Below, piece after piece: positions 1 to 9,544 of a stretch of 64,000 nucleotides of DNA. The stretch spans positions 17,514,001-17,578,000 of the forward strand of contig NC_134025.1 in the NCBI RefSeq assembly GCF_964204645.1, read 5' to 3'. Source of the DNA: Tubulanus polymorphus. Taxonomy: Eukaryota > Nemertea > Palaeonemertea > Tubulaniformes > Tubulanidae. The position numbers were made by a program, and so were the translations under genes. The notes below the pieces were generated by a model that saw only the letters and a program-made list of their open reading frames with translations, did not search any database and was not told where the DNA came from. Numbering within the stretch: position 1 is the stretch's first letter; each line of letters opens with the position of its first letter.

Positions 1-1447
1 TATTAAAGGAGGTCATCCATCTTATCTCTGATCCCCTAGTATACATCTTTAATCTTAGTTTGGTATCTGGCGTTTTTCCTAGTGCTCTCAAAATTGCTCA
101 GGTTTGTCCAATTTATAAAACCGGGGATAAGGCAAGTTTCACAAATTATCGCCCAATCTCAATCCTACCATGCCTCTCTACGATTTTAGAAAAAATCATG
201 TATTGCCGTGTCATTGAGTTTCTTGAATCTCATAATGTAATTTCAGACTCCCAGTTTGGGTTTAGGAAAAAACATTCTACTTCCTATGCCCTAACAAAAA
301 TAATCGATAACTTAATTGATAAATTGGATTGTGGAGAGACTATTTTAGGTATTTTTTTTAGATTTATCTAAAGCTTTGATACCATATATCATGCAATACT
401 ATTAAACAAACTTGAACACTATGGTATCAGAGGTTTAGCTAATATCTGGTTTAAAAACTATCTTTGTAACTGACTTCAGTGTGTAAAATATGGAGATAAA
501 ACATCCAATCGAATGAAAATAATATGTGGAGTCCCGCAAGGATCGATCTTGGGTCCTCTTCTCTTTATTTTGTACATTAACGATTGCCGCAATGCGTCAG
601 CCATTTTACAGACTATAATGATCGCGGATGATACTAATATCTTTGCTTCCCATAAAGAGTAGAGAATTTTGGAGAAAACTGTCAATTTTGAACTTGCAAA
701 CTTGGACGTCTGGTTTATGTCAAATAAACGTTCATTAAATCTTGACAAAACACATTTCATGGTATTTAGTAGAGCTAAGAAAAAAAGGACTTCCGAATAT
801 ATATCGGTGAAGTACCTTTACAAAAAGTAAGTAACACCAAATTTGTAGGAGTCCAAATTGATGATAATTTAAATTGGAAAGCCCATATACAAAATATTGC
901 GAAGAAAGTGGCACAAGGTATTGGTATCATCCGACGCTTATCACATTATGTTCCACGATCCGTTCTTCTAAAATTGTACTATTCTCTTATTCATCCTTAC
1001 ATTCATTATTGTAACATGACTTGGGAAAATAATAACACTACTAATCTTAACTGTCTTGTGGTATTACAAAAGAAAGCGATTAGAGCGATTAATAGAAGCG
1101 GCTACTTAGTGCACACGTCACCTTTATCAAAAGAGAACAAACTTTTGAAATTAGAGGATATCAACAAATTACAAATTTGCCAGTTCATGTACTTATATAA
1201 TAAAAATGATGTCCCTAAAGCCTTCGATGATTTCTTTTTACATAATTCGCAAATTCACAACCACAACACTCGAAATAGTACTGGTATCAATTTCGTAATC
1301 CCATATTCAAAAACCAACCTTCGTTACAATTCATTAAGATCGAAAGGTCCAAGACTTTGGAACACTTTGAATGCTAAGTTAAAACTATCTAAATATGTCT
1401 GTTCTTTTAAAAGAAATTTAAAGAAGTCCATCATAGACAATTACTAA
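1..1447 (+). pseudogene. LINE reverse transcriptase, 5'-truncated by the window and decayed
   Basis: This is the reverse transcriptase half of a non-LTR retrotransposon ORF2. Visible blocks in order are NYRPISILPCLSTILEK (about 147-200), FGFRKKHST (about 258-285), GIRGLANIW (about 427), GVPQGSILGPLLFILYIND (530-587), IADDTNIF, with the catalytic aspartates replaced in part of the expected ADD context (about 620-645), and a C-terminal thumb region, open from 908 to 1447. The reading frame changes near 360, a TGA interrupts near 471, a TAG near 660, and the frame shifts again near 800. The layout matches the more complete LINE at 31390-34305, and the two share closely similar 3' tails, so they are one family. 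Family level (Jockey/CR1 group) is inferred from these motifs; the clade is not certain. Not functional. Confidence 0.88.
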
Positions 1448-1643
1448 CTCACGTGAACATTGTTTAAATTCAAGTATTGCGCCCGTCTGAAAGTATGTAT
1501 GTGTGTGTATGCATGAAGCGCGTGTGAATATGCGTGTTTTTTTCCTCTTTTTTCCTTATTTTGTTTTCCTTTTAGGGTGCCTGATACTAAAAGCTTTGCT
1601 TTTTTCGGGTTGCCCTGCTGTTATTTTACATCAGCATATATCG

Positions 1644-1730
<87 letters not shown>

Positions 1731-1823
1731 GTATCAGGCACCCTAAAAGGAAAACAAAATAAGGAAAAGAGAGAAAAAAAAACACGCATATTCACACATA
1801 TGATATGATGATATGATACATTT
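1448..1823 (+). repeat. LINE 3' tail, (TA)n microsatellite and flanking inverted repeat
   Basis: The LINE ends with a 3' segment containing GGGTGCCTGATACTAAAAGC and TTGCCCTGCTGTTATTTTAC, matched at about 34588-34650 in the second LINE. A (TA)n run occupies about 1647-1726. After it, 1731-1797 is an inverted copy of about 1525-1592 (for example AGTATCAGGCACCCTAAAAG is the reverse complement of the tail), so the microsatellite sits in the loop of a hairpin with arms near 65 bases. No gene is supported here. Confidence 0.8.
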
Positions 1824-2132
1824 ATGGAAAAAAAAACCATTAGCAAAATTGCTAGGAATTGCACCAGATACTGTGTTACAGGAAACATAGACGGTAATTC
1901 AAATATAATGCCTTTTACACATTTTTATATCTATTGCAATTTAATTGATCCTAGAAAAACATTTGAAGCAACTAAAGATACAATTTGTAATTCTAGTATA
2001 TTAAATTTTTTACCATTAAAAAATGTTAAAAAATTTGGAAGTCAAATAAATCATAATTTAGCTGAATGTGATTTTAAACCTTGTATTTCACATTTCAATA
2101 ATTTTAAATTAGAAATCATAAAGGATATTTAA
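1824..2132 (+). CDS. Fragment of an AT-rich polinton-like gene, possible structural protein
   Basis: Open for 102 codons from ATG 1824. The first 25 or so codons, rich in lysine and threonine, may belong to the flanking repeat. From about codon 29 onward (FTHFYIYCNLIDPRKTF) base composition drops to that of the polinton-like block. The end of the protein, CDFKPCISHFNNFKLEII, has alternating hydrophobic residues like a beta-sandwich edge. No catalytic motif is seen. It lies at the left edge of the polinton-like element, 25 bases before the next ORF, and reads the same way. It is probably the 3' end of a longer gene cut off by the LINE-side junction. Function unknown; a structural role is only a guess. 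Confidence 0.45.
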   Translation: MEKKTISKIARNCTRYCVTGNIDGNSNIMPFTHFYIYCNLIDPRKTFEATKDTICNSSILNFLPLKNVKKFGSQINHNLAECDFKPCISHFNNFKLEIIKDI

Positions 2133-2157
2133 TTGTTTTAAATAATTTTATATAAAT

Positions 2158-2517
2158 ATGAATATAACAGTTGGACCAAGTATATGTTTTGGATTTGATT
2201 TTAAACGTGAGAAAGAAATGAAATTAAACATTAATGATGTAATAACACGTGTTAAAAATATTGCAAATATTGTATTTACTAATGAACCAACATTTGAGTG
2301 TGAAAAAACAATAAATAAAGAAACTTTTAATGTAGAAAAGATTACCGATTTAATTAGAGAGTCTTTGAGATTTTATGAATTAGATGATGATTTCATTATT
2401 GATGATATTAAAAAAATAATAACTGAAATATATAAAAATGAAACTAATAATGAAATAAATGTTGAAATAATTATAAATAAGATAACTAAATATTTTGAAG
2501 ATGGTAATTTGTTTTGA
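2158..2517 (+). CDS. Small acidic helical protein of polinton-like element
   Basis: A 119-codon ORF from ATG to TGA, intact. The protein is rich in Glu, Asp, Ile and Asn, and reads as two or three amphipathic helices (NINDVITRVKNIANIV, ITDLIRESLRFYELDDDF, IDDIKKIITEIYKN). No membrane segment, cysteine cluster or known motif is visible. The start context is TATAAATATG, one of the few in this block that is not TAAATG. It is followed after 7 bases by the next ORF on the same strand, consistent with a packed viral-type gene cluster. I do not recognise the family. The very low GC and the neighbours tie it to the polinton-like element. Confidence 0.55.
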   Translation: MNITVGPSICFGFDFKREKEMKLNINDVITRVKNIANIVFTNEPTFECEKTINKETFNVEKITDLIRESLRFYELDDDFIIDDIKKIITEIYKNETNNEINVEIIINKITKYFEDGNLF

Positions 2518-2524
2518 TAAATAA

Positions 2525-2788
2525 ATGAGTGATAATAAGTGGATAATAACTGGATTATATAATGGAGCATTACTATCAGTTGGAACTGTTGGTTATACAA
2601 TGGTAATAAAAAAAGTACTTAAAATGGGAAGTGTTATTGTTGATAGATTTGATATCAATGATATTTTAAGATTAACATTAGCAGTTACTTTATCTAATTT
2701 AACTATTGATTATTTGGAAAAACAAAAATATATTCCTCTATATAAACGGGTAATTTTTTTACCAAATAAATGGCATCTGCAATTATAA
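2525..2788 (+). CDS. Small membrane protein of polinton-like element
   Basis: 87 codons from ATG in the context AAATAAATGAG. Residues 6-30 (WIITGLYNGALLSVGTVGYTMVIKK) form one hydrophobic segment and residues 46-63 (DILRLTLAVTLSNLTIDY) a second, so a small two-pass membrane protein is likely. The 3' end overlaps the start of the next gene by 19 bases in another frame, which is compact coding or a late frameshift. Small membrane proteins of this kind line up throughout the element (2770, 6082, 7603, 57901), but no homology can be assigned by eye. The hydrophobic segments are seen; the role is unknown. Confidence 0.6.
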   Translation: MSDNKWIITGLYNGALLSVGTVGYTMVIKKVLKMGSVIVDRFDINDILRLTLAVTLSNLTIDYLEKQKYIPLYKRVIFLPNKWHLQL

Positions 2789-3060
2789 CTATTATAGGAT
2801 CGGCAATTGTTAACGCTTTAGCATTTACTGGTGGGGGATATTTATTTAAGCATATTGATAAAAATAGTTCATTAGGAGAACAAAGAAGACATAACTTAGC
2901 GTTAGAGAAATACAATAAAGCAGCAGAAGAATACAGAGAAAAGAGACAAAATTATATGGATTATATTAATAATTAATTATATAACCAAAATATTTTACAT
3001 AGAGATTTTCAATCAGTCGATGATGCAATGAGTTTATATAACGCAGTAACAAATAAAGAA
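2770..3060 (+). pseudogene. Membrane protein gene, 5' part, with premature stop and cut by repeat A
   Basis: Starts at ATG 2770 in the context CCAAATAAATGG. Residues 1-26 (MASAIITIIGSAIVNALAFTGGGYLF) form a hydrophobic N-terminal segment, followed by a charged helix (ALEKYNKAAEEYREKRQNYMDY). A TAA at 2974-2976 ends the open frame at 68 codons, but the same frame continues coding-like (DFQSVDDAMSLYNAVTNKE) until it meets the repeat at 3061. The rest of the gene resumes at about 5935-6060 on the far side of the repeat. So the gene suffered both a nonsense change and an insertion. A membrane-anchored virion or morphogenesis protein is plausible from the layout but unproven. Confidence 0.65.
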
Positions 3061-4503
3061 CAAGAGCCCCAAGGGGCACAATGGCCAGCCTGTCAGATTT
3101 GCTTTTTATAAATGATGTAATCTGTGGGTTATATTTATCAATATACACTCCCTGCTCAATATCATTTACATAGTAAAATCGTGTGTTAACACAGACAGCA
3201 GGAACGAATGTAATATAGAAATACTAAGTTATTGTATTGTTCAACGCCCCCTGGTGGCCATAAAAAAACCAATGAGCTTGAAACTCACCTCGATCATAGA
3301 ACATGTCATGAGCTACAACTTTCCAATTGATTATAGTAGCAAAATATGCTTAAGTATCAATTATGATGTGGAAAAACTTTTTTTCCACCTACGAATGAGT
3401 ACTGATGACCCCAAGATGGCTGCCAAGTGCGTCATAATTGCCTGGTCAAAAATACCCTCTCGGATATAAAAGATCCCTTTCCAAAGAATACCCATTACAA
3501 ATTGCAATGAAACATGGCGCACCATTAGAAAGCTACAGTACTCTGAATTCAGGCCAAAATTGACATTTTTGGGAACAAAAAAGGTCACAGTACGGCCATC
3601 TTGAGTCCGATCGACTCAATTTTTCTTATGCCGATGAACCCTCGGGGGATACAAATATATACGAATGATCAAGGTTATTGACAAAAGTGTCTTCAAAATT
3701 TCAACAATGGCTGCCAGTCGGCCATCTTGAATCTGACAGGGCCAGTTTTTGGCCTGAAGATTTGTCTAGGGTAGATACACGTATAAAACATATATCAAGA
3801 CATTACCTTGAAGCGTCTTCAAAACTTTGGAACTCTCACGAACTATCTAGATGGTTATCTTTCGACCTCAATAGCTTCGAGACCCATCTCAAAACAACTT
3901 TGTTCCATGCAGCATACCATTAACTCTCGGAAAGCGAATTGTATTTAACATTTTTTGGCAGAATAAAATTTGATTGAATTTGCAATTCGGGCACATGGCT
4001 AATTAGCATATCAAGGTCATACACCCGATTTGGTAAAACCTTTTTTTCGCGAACCTTGCGCAATTGTCAAGGATGAATTTTCTGTAGAGCAAATAAAAAT
4101 TCCTCCCAAACACCAAATCAACTAAAGATTTCATAGAAATCGATCTTGAAATACAATTTTAAATCTTAAAATAAAACCCGGAAGTAAAACAGTAGACGAT
4201 ACCGCGGATTCACGTGAACACCTGATTTCTGTAAACGAAATGTTGGTTGTGACAAAATTGTTCAGACGGTTTTAGGTGGTAATAAGTATGGAAACGTAAC
4301 GACCATGGTCGACTTATGCGATGAAATCAGGCCTATGTGATATCCAAATTTTGACTTCTTTATTCTCCAGACCTACCTGATATAGAAATAAAAAATTTTG
4401 GTGGTACGAAAGTGCAATCACAGCGCCAACGGGGACAGAGCCGTGTCAGAGATCGGCGGAGTGAAAATTGAGATGGACGAACACGAAGAAGTAGGCTATT
4501 GCG

Positions 4504-5172
4504 TAGTTAGTTACCTAATCGTTGGTGGTAAGCTTTTTATAATCGGATGGGCTTATACCAACGTTAGGGATGACAAGGACCAAAACACGGTTGAAAAAAG
4601 TAACACTTCAAAAATATACTTTCTATTCACTTCAGTCCACAATTAATGGCTTAATTCATAAACTAACACAGGTACCAATTTTTATTTTTGCTGGTTTTCC
4701 AACTTATATTTCAAATCTTTGTGTTTTCCATAGTAAATAATGAAATAATAAATTCTGGTAAAAGAAAAATGTGAATAAGTGTTGATTTCTTATTTTTTTC
4801 AATTTCGTCGTTTCGCTTTGTTAGTTTGTGCTGTTGTCCTCGCCTCAGTCCACAGGTGCCAGCACCTCCAGTAATTTTCAAAATGGCAGCTGTTGACCCG
4901 ACGGAAATTTACTCTCACTTTACGGCCGATTTGCACATGGATTAAGATCGTCAGGTGAGGTGTTATAGGTATCAGACAAACTACGAATCTGTTGTGCGTC
5001 GATTACGACAAAAATTAGACGGATATCTTAAGAGACAATGAAATGCCAGGCAAATTACTCGTCAGTCAAATTGGCTGACGAAGATTTCATACAAAAATGA
5101 CGTTCCCATTCCTGACTGTGTTTTGTGAAAATATCCGATCGTGAAACTAAACCACAGACAGGTTACTGACTA
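4504..5172. mobile_element. Non-autonomous MULE-like insertion with 9-bp target duplication
   Basis: The 9 bases GCTATTGCG occur immediately left (4495-4503) and right (5173-5181) of this segment. Its ends are inverted: TAGTTAGTTACC on the left and GGTTACTGACTA on the right. Copy 2 of the same repeat (near 56952-56960) has a single GCTATTGCG and lacks the 669 bases, so it is the empty site. A 9-bp duplication is typical of Mutator/MULE transposons. No transposase is encoded; a short ATG frame at 4884 ends after 20 codons. Confidence 0.88.
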
Positions 5173-5394
5173 GCTATTGCGCTACTTGAATCACGAAAAC
5201 TCCTGGCGCGGCCCCGACGCTTTTCGTTGATTAAGTAATACAAATATCATGCAATGGGTTTTCACAATCTACCGCTGGTATTTACCGGATTTCAATATCA
5301 CTCCTAAATTCAAAGAAACCTCGAAATATCGAACCGGAACACTTCCGGTAGATCTCCGCGGCTGCCCAACCGGGAAACTTATTTGTTTCAATAG

Positions 5395-5480
5395 ATATTG
5401 ATAGGATCCATCATCTTCACCCGTCAAGGGATTCGAACCCACTAAGCTAAAGCCATGCCAGAATCGGGTAGGGCCAATCA
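5395..5480 (-). other. tRNA-like Pol III promoter remnant inside repeat A
   Basis: On the minus strand, GTGGGTTCGAATCCC at about 5427-5441 matches the tRNA B box and T-arm consensus GGTTCGAATCC, and TGGCATGGCTTTAGCTTAGT precedes it. The same segment is kept in copy 2 near 57207-57221. A full tRNA cloverleaf is not evident, so it is read as a tRNA-derived repeat part, not a tRNA gene. Confidence 0.5.
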
Positions 5481-5934
5481 CAGCGCTTGTAACAAACCAC
5501 ATTAGGCTTCTGTGGAATTTCCCAGTAAATGGGCCAATCAGCGAACACGTAGCGAACGCGGAAGTATTGTCGCGTGTTGATACATGACGTCATGCGCAAA
5601 AGCGCCAGTAATGAAATCGCGATAATTCACGTGAACAGCTGCTGATATTTTCAGATAAACCAATCACAGGGAAGACACAACTTCCTGATTGGCTGATAAA
5701 AATTGAAATTTTCCCGATTTAACTTTCGTGAAAAATGCAGAAAACATTTTTATGAGACCCTATTTCAAAATTCTGCTCGCTACGATTCCGAGAATGGATT
5801 ACGCTTAAATACGTGATTTGTTCGAATATGCCCTCACTTGGCAAGCAAAAGAGCCTTTTTCTGTGGAAACCATGTCATTTAAATTCGCTCCATTTGTATA
5901 GTAATAGGCTCAGCCTACGGCTGGCCTAAAAATT

Positions 5935-6060
5935 ACATCTACATAAACCTACAATATCCGATTATTATACCCCAAGTAATGAACAGAAGAAATATGAAAT
6001 AATTTGGATTTTAGGTGGAACAGTTATTGTTATATTTGTGGCATATAAATTTACTAATTA
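5935..6060 (+). pseudogene. 3' part of the membrane protein gene interrupted by repeat A
   Basis: Immediately after the repeat, the sequence is again AT-rich and open for about 41 codons to TAG at about 6058. It starts LHLHKPTISDYYTPSNEQKK and ends in a hydrophobic stretch, IIWILGGTVIVIFVAYKF, that would be a C-terminal membrane anchor. It has no start codon of its own and 20 bases later the next gene starts, so it is best read as the 3' remainder of the gene beginning at 2770. Confidence 0.6.
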
Positions 6061-6081
6061 GTAATTTTCTTTTCTAAATAA

Positions 6082-6511
6082 ATGAGCGATAAAGTTGATA
6101 ATAATGATATTATTCCTCATGATATAAATAAAACTAAATTAAAATTATATTTGGAAAAACAAATATTAGAATTTGAAAATGATTTAAAAGTAAAAAAGAA
6201 AAAATATTTAAAAAGCAAAATTATATATTATTATTAGTGGTTCAGTTACAATAAGTTCTGTAATAACATTTCTAGCAATATTCAGTCCATTAACTCCTTT
6301 AGCTATATCAATTGGTGTGTTAGGATTAAGTTCAAGTGTTTCAACCGGAATAAGTTCAATATTAAATATAAAAAGTAATAAAGAAAAAATAAAATCCAAT
6401 ATAAAAGAAATTATTAAATTAAAAAATACACTAGATTATATAATAAGTTTAAATGGTAATATAACAATTCAAGAGCAGGATGAATTATTAAATGAATTGA
6501 TTAATTATTAA
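6082..6511 (+). pseudogene. Small membrane protein with frameshift
   Basis: Begins at ATG 6082 in the context CTAAATAAATGAG. The first frame gives 51 residues, with a Lys/Glu-rich helix (LKLYLEKQILEFENDLKVKKKK), and ends at TAG near 6235. A different frame then continues without break from about 6235 to 6511. It contains two hydrophobic segments (SVTISSVITFLAIFSPLT, AISIGVLGLSSSV) and a C-terminal charged helix. The two pieces overlap at the frameshift and make one protein of about 140 residues: soluble helix, membrane hairpin, soluble helix. The frameshift makes this copy probably inactive. Family not recognised. Confidence 0.6.
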
Positions 6512-6527
6512 TTTTTTTATTATATAA

Positions 6528-7600
6528 ATGGCAATTAGTTTTCCAAAAGCTTTCCAATATAATAAATCAATTAAATATAATATTCCAGCAATAGATTTAA
6601 TAAAGATATTTCATATAGAAATGAAGTTTTAGATTCATTAATTAATTTAGATATTTATGTTACTGAAACTAATAATTTCAACGTTAAGGTGGAAAATATA
6701 TTCAATATTTACGTAATTAATTTTAAAAATTTAAATGAGGCAAACAATGGTTATTAAAATCTAATATGAAGTATTGGCAGAACCAATTAAATTTTGCAGT
6801 TTATTGTGCAACAACAGCGTGTGGTATAAGTTGGAATGATCATTTAAATAAACCAAGTTTACCATTAATATTATCACTTTTTAGATTTCATACATATTTT
6901 CAAATAAAATTAATATTAAATGAATTAGAGTGCCCTTTACCAGGTTCAAAATATTTTAATGAACTGAATAATAATATTAATTTATAAAAGTTTTATAGAA
7001 TACGTAATGAATTCAATATTAATTCAAATAATGATTTTACAGCAAAAATTGGTACAATGGGTGGATTAGGAATATTATATACTAAAGAATTTGGAAAAAT
7101 AATGACAAATACAGACATAAGAACACTAAAGTGGAATGAATTACCATAATATTATAATAATATACAACAACAAAATAATAATGGATGGATTAATTTTATT
7201 TTAGAAAATAGTGAAGGTTTTACTAAAGCTGGAATACAGAGAACTTATTTGATATGTATTTTAGGTGCGCAAGTTGAAAAAAGGTCACCAATGGTTTGAA
7301 ATGATAATACTTCATTTGATACACAAAAACAATTCAAAGTATTATTTGAAGATTCAATTCATAATGATAAAAAAGATCGATTCCAGAAAATATAGTCAGG
7401 TACCAAAATTATTTAGATAAATCTCATGTAAGATTAAATTATTGTATAGGACCTAATTTATTAATTATTTCTGATGATTTAATATTAAAAATGGGAAATA
7501 TAATTGGTTATGATAATTTAATTAAAACTGCAACAATAAATAATTCATTGGGATTAAATGATATAAATAAAAAGATTATTACTGCTCCAAAATTAATGGA
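6528..7600 (+). pseudogene. Broken conserved gene of the capsid region, possible minor structural protein
   Basis: Starts at ATG 6528 in the context TATATAAATGG, followed by MAISFPKAFQYNKSIKYNIP. The coding signal then hops frames: near 6600, near 6755, at TAA 6985-6987, TAA 7147-7149, TGA 7297-7299 and near 7393. The best block is 6766-6984 (WQNQLNFAVYCATTACGISW, then HLNKPSLPLILSLFRFHTYF), and later NGWINFILENSEGFTKAGIQ. It ends near KIITAPKLMEG at about 7600. The intact ancestor would be roughly 350 residues. It lies upstream of the candidate capsid gene in the same orientation, where minor capsid or penton-type proteins are often found, but this role is inferred from position alone. Confidence 0.55.
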
Positions 7601-7602
7601 AG

Positions 7603-7836
7603 GTGACAAAATTAAAAAAAAAACATATTCAATCAACAGAAACTAAAACTAAGAATATTAAATTGGATAATGATTCTAAAATAAAAGATTACAATACATC
7701 AGAAAATATAAAAACTGATATTATTCAACATGAAATAATTAAAAGTAATAATGATAATAAATCACACGAAAATACTAAATTAGCTATAACATGTATAGGA
7801 ATTGTAATAGGAGGAATACTATATTTCAAATTTTAA
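7603..7836 (+). CDS. Small protein with C-terminal membrane anchor
   Basis: An open frame of about 77 codons ending TAA 7834-7836. It has no ATG of its own near the 5' end (the first usable codon is GTG). It may therefore be the frameshifted 3' end of the preceding gene, joined through the poly-A run near 7612. The body is hydrophilic and Lys/Asn-rich; the last 18 residues (LAITCIGIVIGGILYFKF) form a membrane segment followed by a short tail. The layout, soluble stretch plus tail anchor, is repeated in several genes of the element. Confidence 0.45.
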   Translation: MTKLKKKHIQSTETKTKNIKLDNDSKIKDYNTSENIKTDIIQHEIIKSNNDNKSHENTKLAITCIGIVIGGILYFKF

Positions 7837-7851
7837 TTTTTTATTATATAA

Positions 7852-8226
7852 ATGGAAGAAGATATTCCAATGGATACTTTTGGTGACGCCCCTGGTATAA
7901 GTGATGAACCACAACCTGATTTTAATGAAACTAATATTGATAATGGTGATGAAACAGCATATAATAATGCTGAAGATGATTCTAGAGGGCCTATATTATA
8001 TGATTATGATGAATTTAAAGATGATACTGAAACAAGTGAAAAATTAATAGATTATTTAAGAACCCGCGATGAGATAATAATTAAAACTAGACCAGAAAGA
8101 AAAGATTCAATTAATAGATTAGAAAGAACAGAAAACCCTGAATTGAAAAAAGAATTATTATACTTAAAACATAGTGTAACAAATACAGTTATTGAAGAAT
8201 TATTACCAAAAAATGTAACAAGATAA
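7852..8226 (+). CDS. Acidic hydrophilic protein of polinton-like element
   Basis: 124 codons, ATG in the context TATATAAATGG, 15 bases after the previous stop. The N-terminal half is strongly acidic (Asp, Glu, Asn; few hydrophobics), the C-terminal half is mixed-charge helical (RKDSINRLERTENPELKKEL). No cysteine or membrane segment. Coding-like sequence continues for some 100 bases beyond the stop in a shifted frame, so the original protein may have been longer. The next gene starts at 8352. I do not recognise it; position just ahead of the capsid gene suggests a virion-associated or scaffold-like function, which is speculation. Confidence 0.55.
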   Translation: MEEDIPMDTFGDAPGISDEPQPDFNETNIDNGDETAYNNAEDDSRGPILYDYDEFKDDTETSEKLIDYLRTRDEIIIKTRPERKDSINRLERTENPELKKELLYLKHSVTNTVIEELLPKNVTR

Positions 8227-8351
8227 CATTGAACCAGAAGATATTTCAGAACAAATCTTCACATTTCATGAATAATTTAGAATTTAAAAATGATGCATGG
8301 TATTATAATGTTGAATCAAATAACAAAACTGTATCAATTCAATTATCTTAA

Positions 8352-9524
8352 ATGGGACAAGAAGATCTGTACCATCCTGAAATGCGAGCAGGATCTTCAA
8401 TTGAACATTCAAAAGGTGGTACAATATTTCTCAGAATTATATGGAATGCACTCGATAGAATAGATGAAGAAGAACCAAATGTTGGTATTGATATTAACAA
8501 ATATCCACCATTTAAAAATCCAAATTTAAATCCTACTTATGTTGATCCAGAAATGGAAGAGTATGGGGATCTATTAGATAAATTAAGATCTTCAACACCA
8601 GAAACATCGAGAAGAGATATTCAACAAATTGATAATGGTTCAAGTCAATTACAATTAGTAAAACATTTTGATAGCATGTTAGATACAGTTCATTCATTTG
8701 AATAGTATTTTTGATACACCCGGTACTGAAACTGGAAAAAATCGAATGCAATCTTTGTTAAAAAGGCATTACTTGATTTAAATGAAGAACAATTAAAAAT
8801 ATTTCCTGAACAAGCACGTAGAGAAATTAAAGGTATGCAAGAATCAGCTGGTTAAATTGCCAATATTAAGATGAGATTTTCTAAAATAACCATGTTAGAA
8901 AAAGAATTAAAACAATTAGAATTAAATAGAGATCTTCAATTAATCGAGGAAGCTGATTATGAAAGCAGAAAGTTAGCTTTAGATAAAGAAATTGATGATT
9001 TAAAATATAACAAAGAATTACAGCAAAAAGAATGAGATATATTATTGAAATCATATGATCTCAATCATATCAAAAAATTAAAAGTTATTTTTAAAGATTT
9101 GTTGATAAAACCAAATTCTGAAATATCATTGAAAGATAGAATAAAATTGTTATTTAAATTTGAAGGTATCACAATTCTTTCAATTCTAACAACAGTAACT
9201 ATGGTATTCACAACAATAGGTTTAGCTATATCAAATTCATTAAAATCTACACCAAATGCTAATAAACCGTGTAAACCTCCAAATAATAATAATTCTATAC
9301 AAGATAAAGTTAAAGATGGTTTAAAAAAATTAGCAAAATATCTATGGGAACTATCTAAAAAATCTGCTGCAGCTTTACCCGGAGTTATTGCATCAATTGT
9401 TGGTTTTGTTTTAAAATCTGCTGGGAATATTCTTAACTTTGCTGCTGAACATATTATTTTATTTTTAATTACAGTTGTAAGTGCAATTATTTTTGGGTTA
9501 GTGAATATGATAAAAAATAAGTAA
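8352..9524 (+). pseudogene. Long coiled-coil membrane protein, broken by stops
   Basis: ATG 8352 lies in TCTTAAATGG. The frame is open to TAG 8703, shifts briefly near 8750, then returns to the original frame with stops at TAA 8853-8855 and TGA about 9033, and runs to TAA 9522-9524. Blocks in order: an N-terminal domain to about residue 115; a long charged helix (LEKELKQLELNRDLQLIEE, about 8893-8950) of coiled-coil type; a hydrophobic segment (ILSILTTVTMVFTTIGLAIS, about 9175-9235); a basic linker; and a C-terminal pair of hydrophobic helices (ALPGVIASIVGFVLKSAGNI and IILFLITVVSAIIFGLV). The ancestor would be about 390 residues. It ends 20 bases before the candidate capsid gene. A membrane-linked virion protein is plausible; not assigned. 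Confidence 0.6.
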
Positions 9525-9544
9525 TTAATTTCTTTCTTAAATAA

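Larger units (their letters stand above)
3061..5932. mobile_element. Interspersed repeat, family A, copy 1
   Basis: Begins AACAAGAGCCCCAAGGGGCA and ends GGCTCAGCCTACGGCTGGCC. The same two ends bound copies at 51486-57707 and 58617-59507, and the right end recurs at about 48886. It has no convincing coding capacity. The start and end share GGCCAGCC in inverted form, but no long terminal inverted repeat is obvious. It interrupts a polinton-like gene, with coding sequence on both sides. It contains a nested 669-bp insertion (4504-5172) and a tRNA-like promoter segment near 5430. Superfamily is unresolved; a non-autonomous DNA element or a long tRNA-derived repeat are both possible. Confidence 0.85.

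Noticed and set aside
1503-1888. Frames encoding YIYIYIYI runs on both strands
   Set aside because: They are translations of a (TA)n microsatellite.
3254-3588. Paired frames on both strands, identical at 51678-52012
   Set aside because: They are parts of repeat A copies; identity is at DNA level and extends beyond the frames.
5427-5441. A functional tRNA gene
   Set aside because: Only a B-box/T-arm-like segment is present; no acceptor stem or full cloverleaf could be drawn.
5269-5502. 77-codon minus-strand frame, also present at 57047-57280
   Set aside because: Its conservation reflects two copies of repeat A; it overlaps the tRNA-like segment and has no protein-like pattern.
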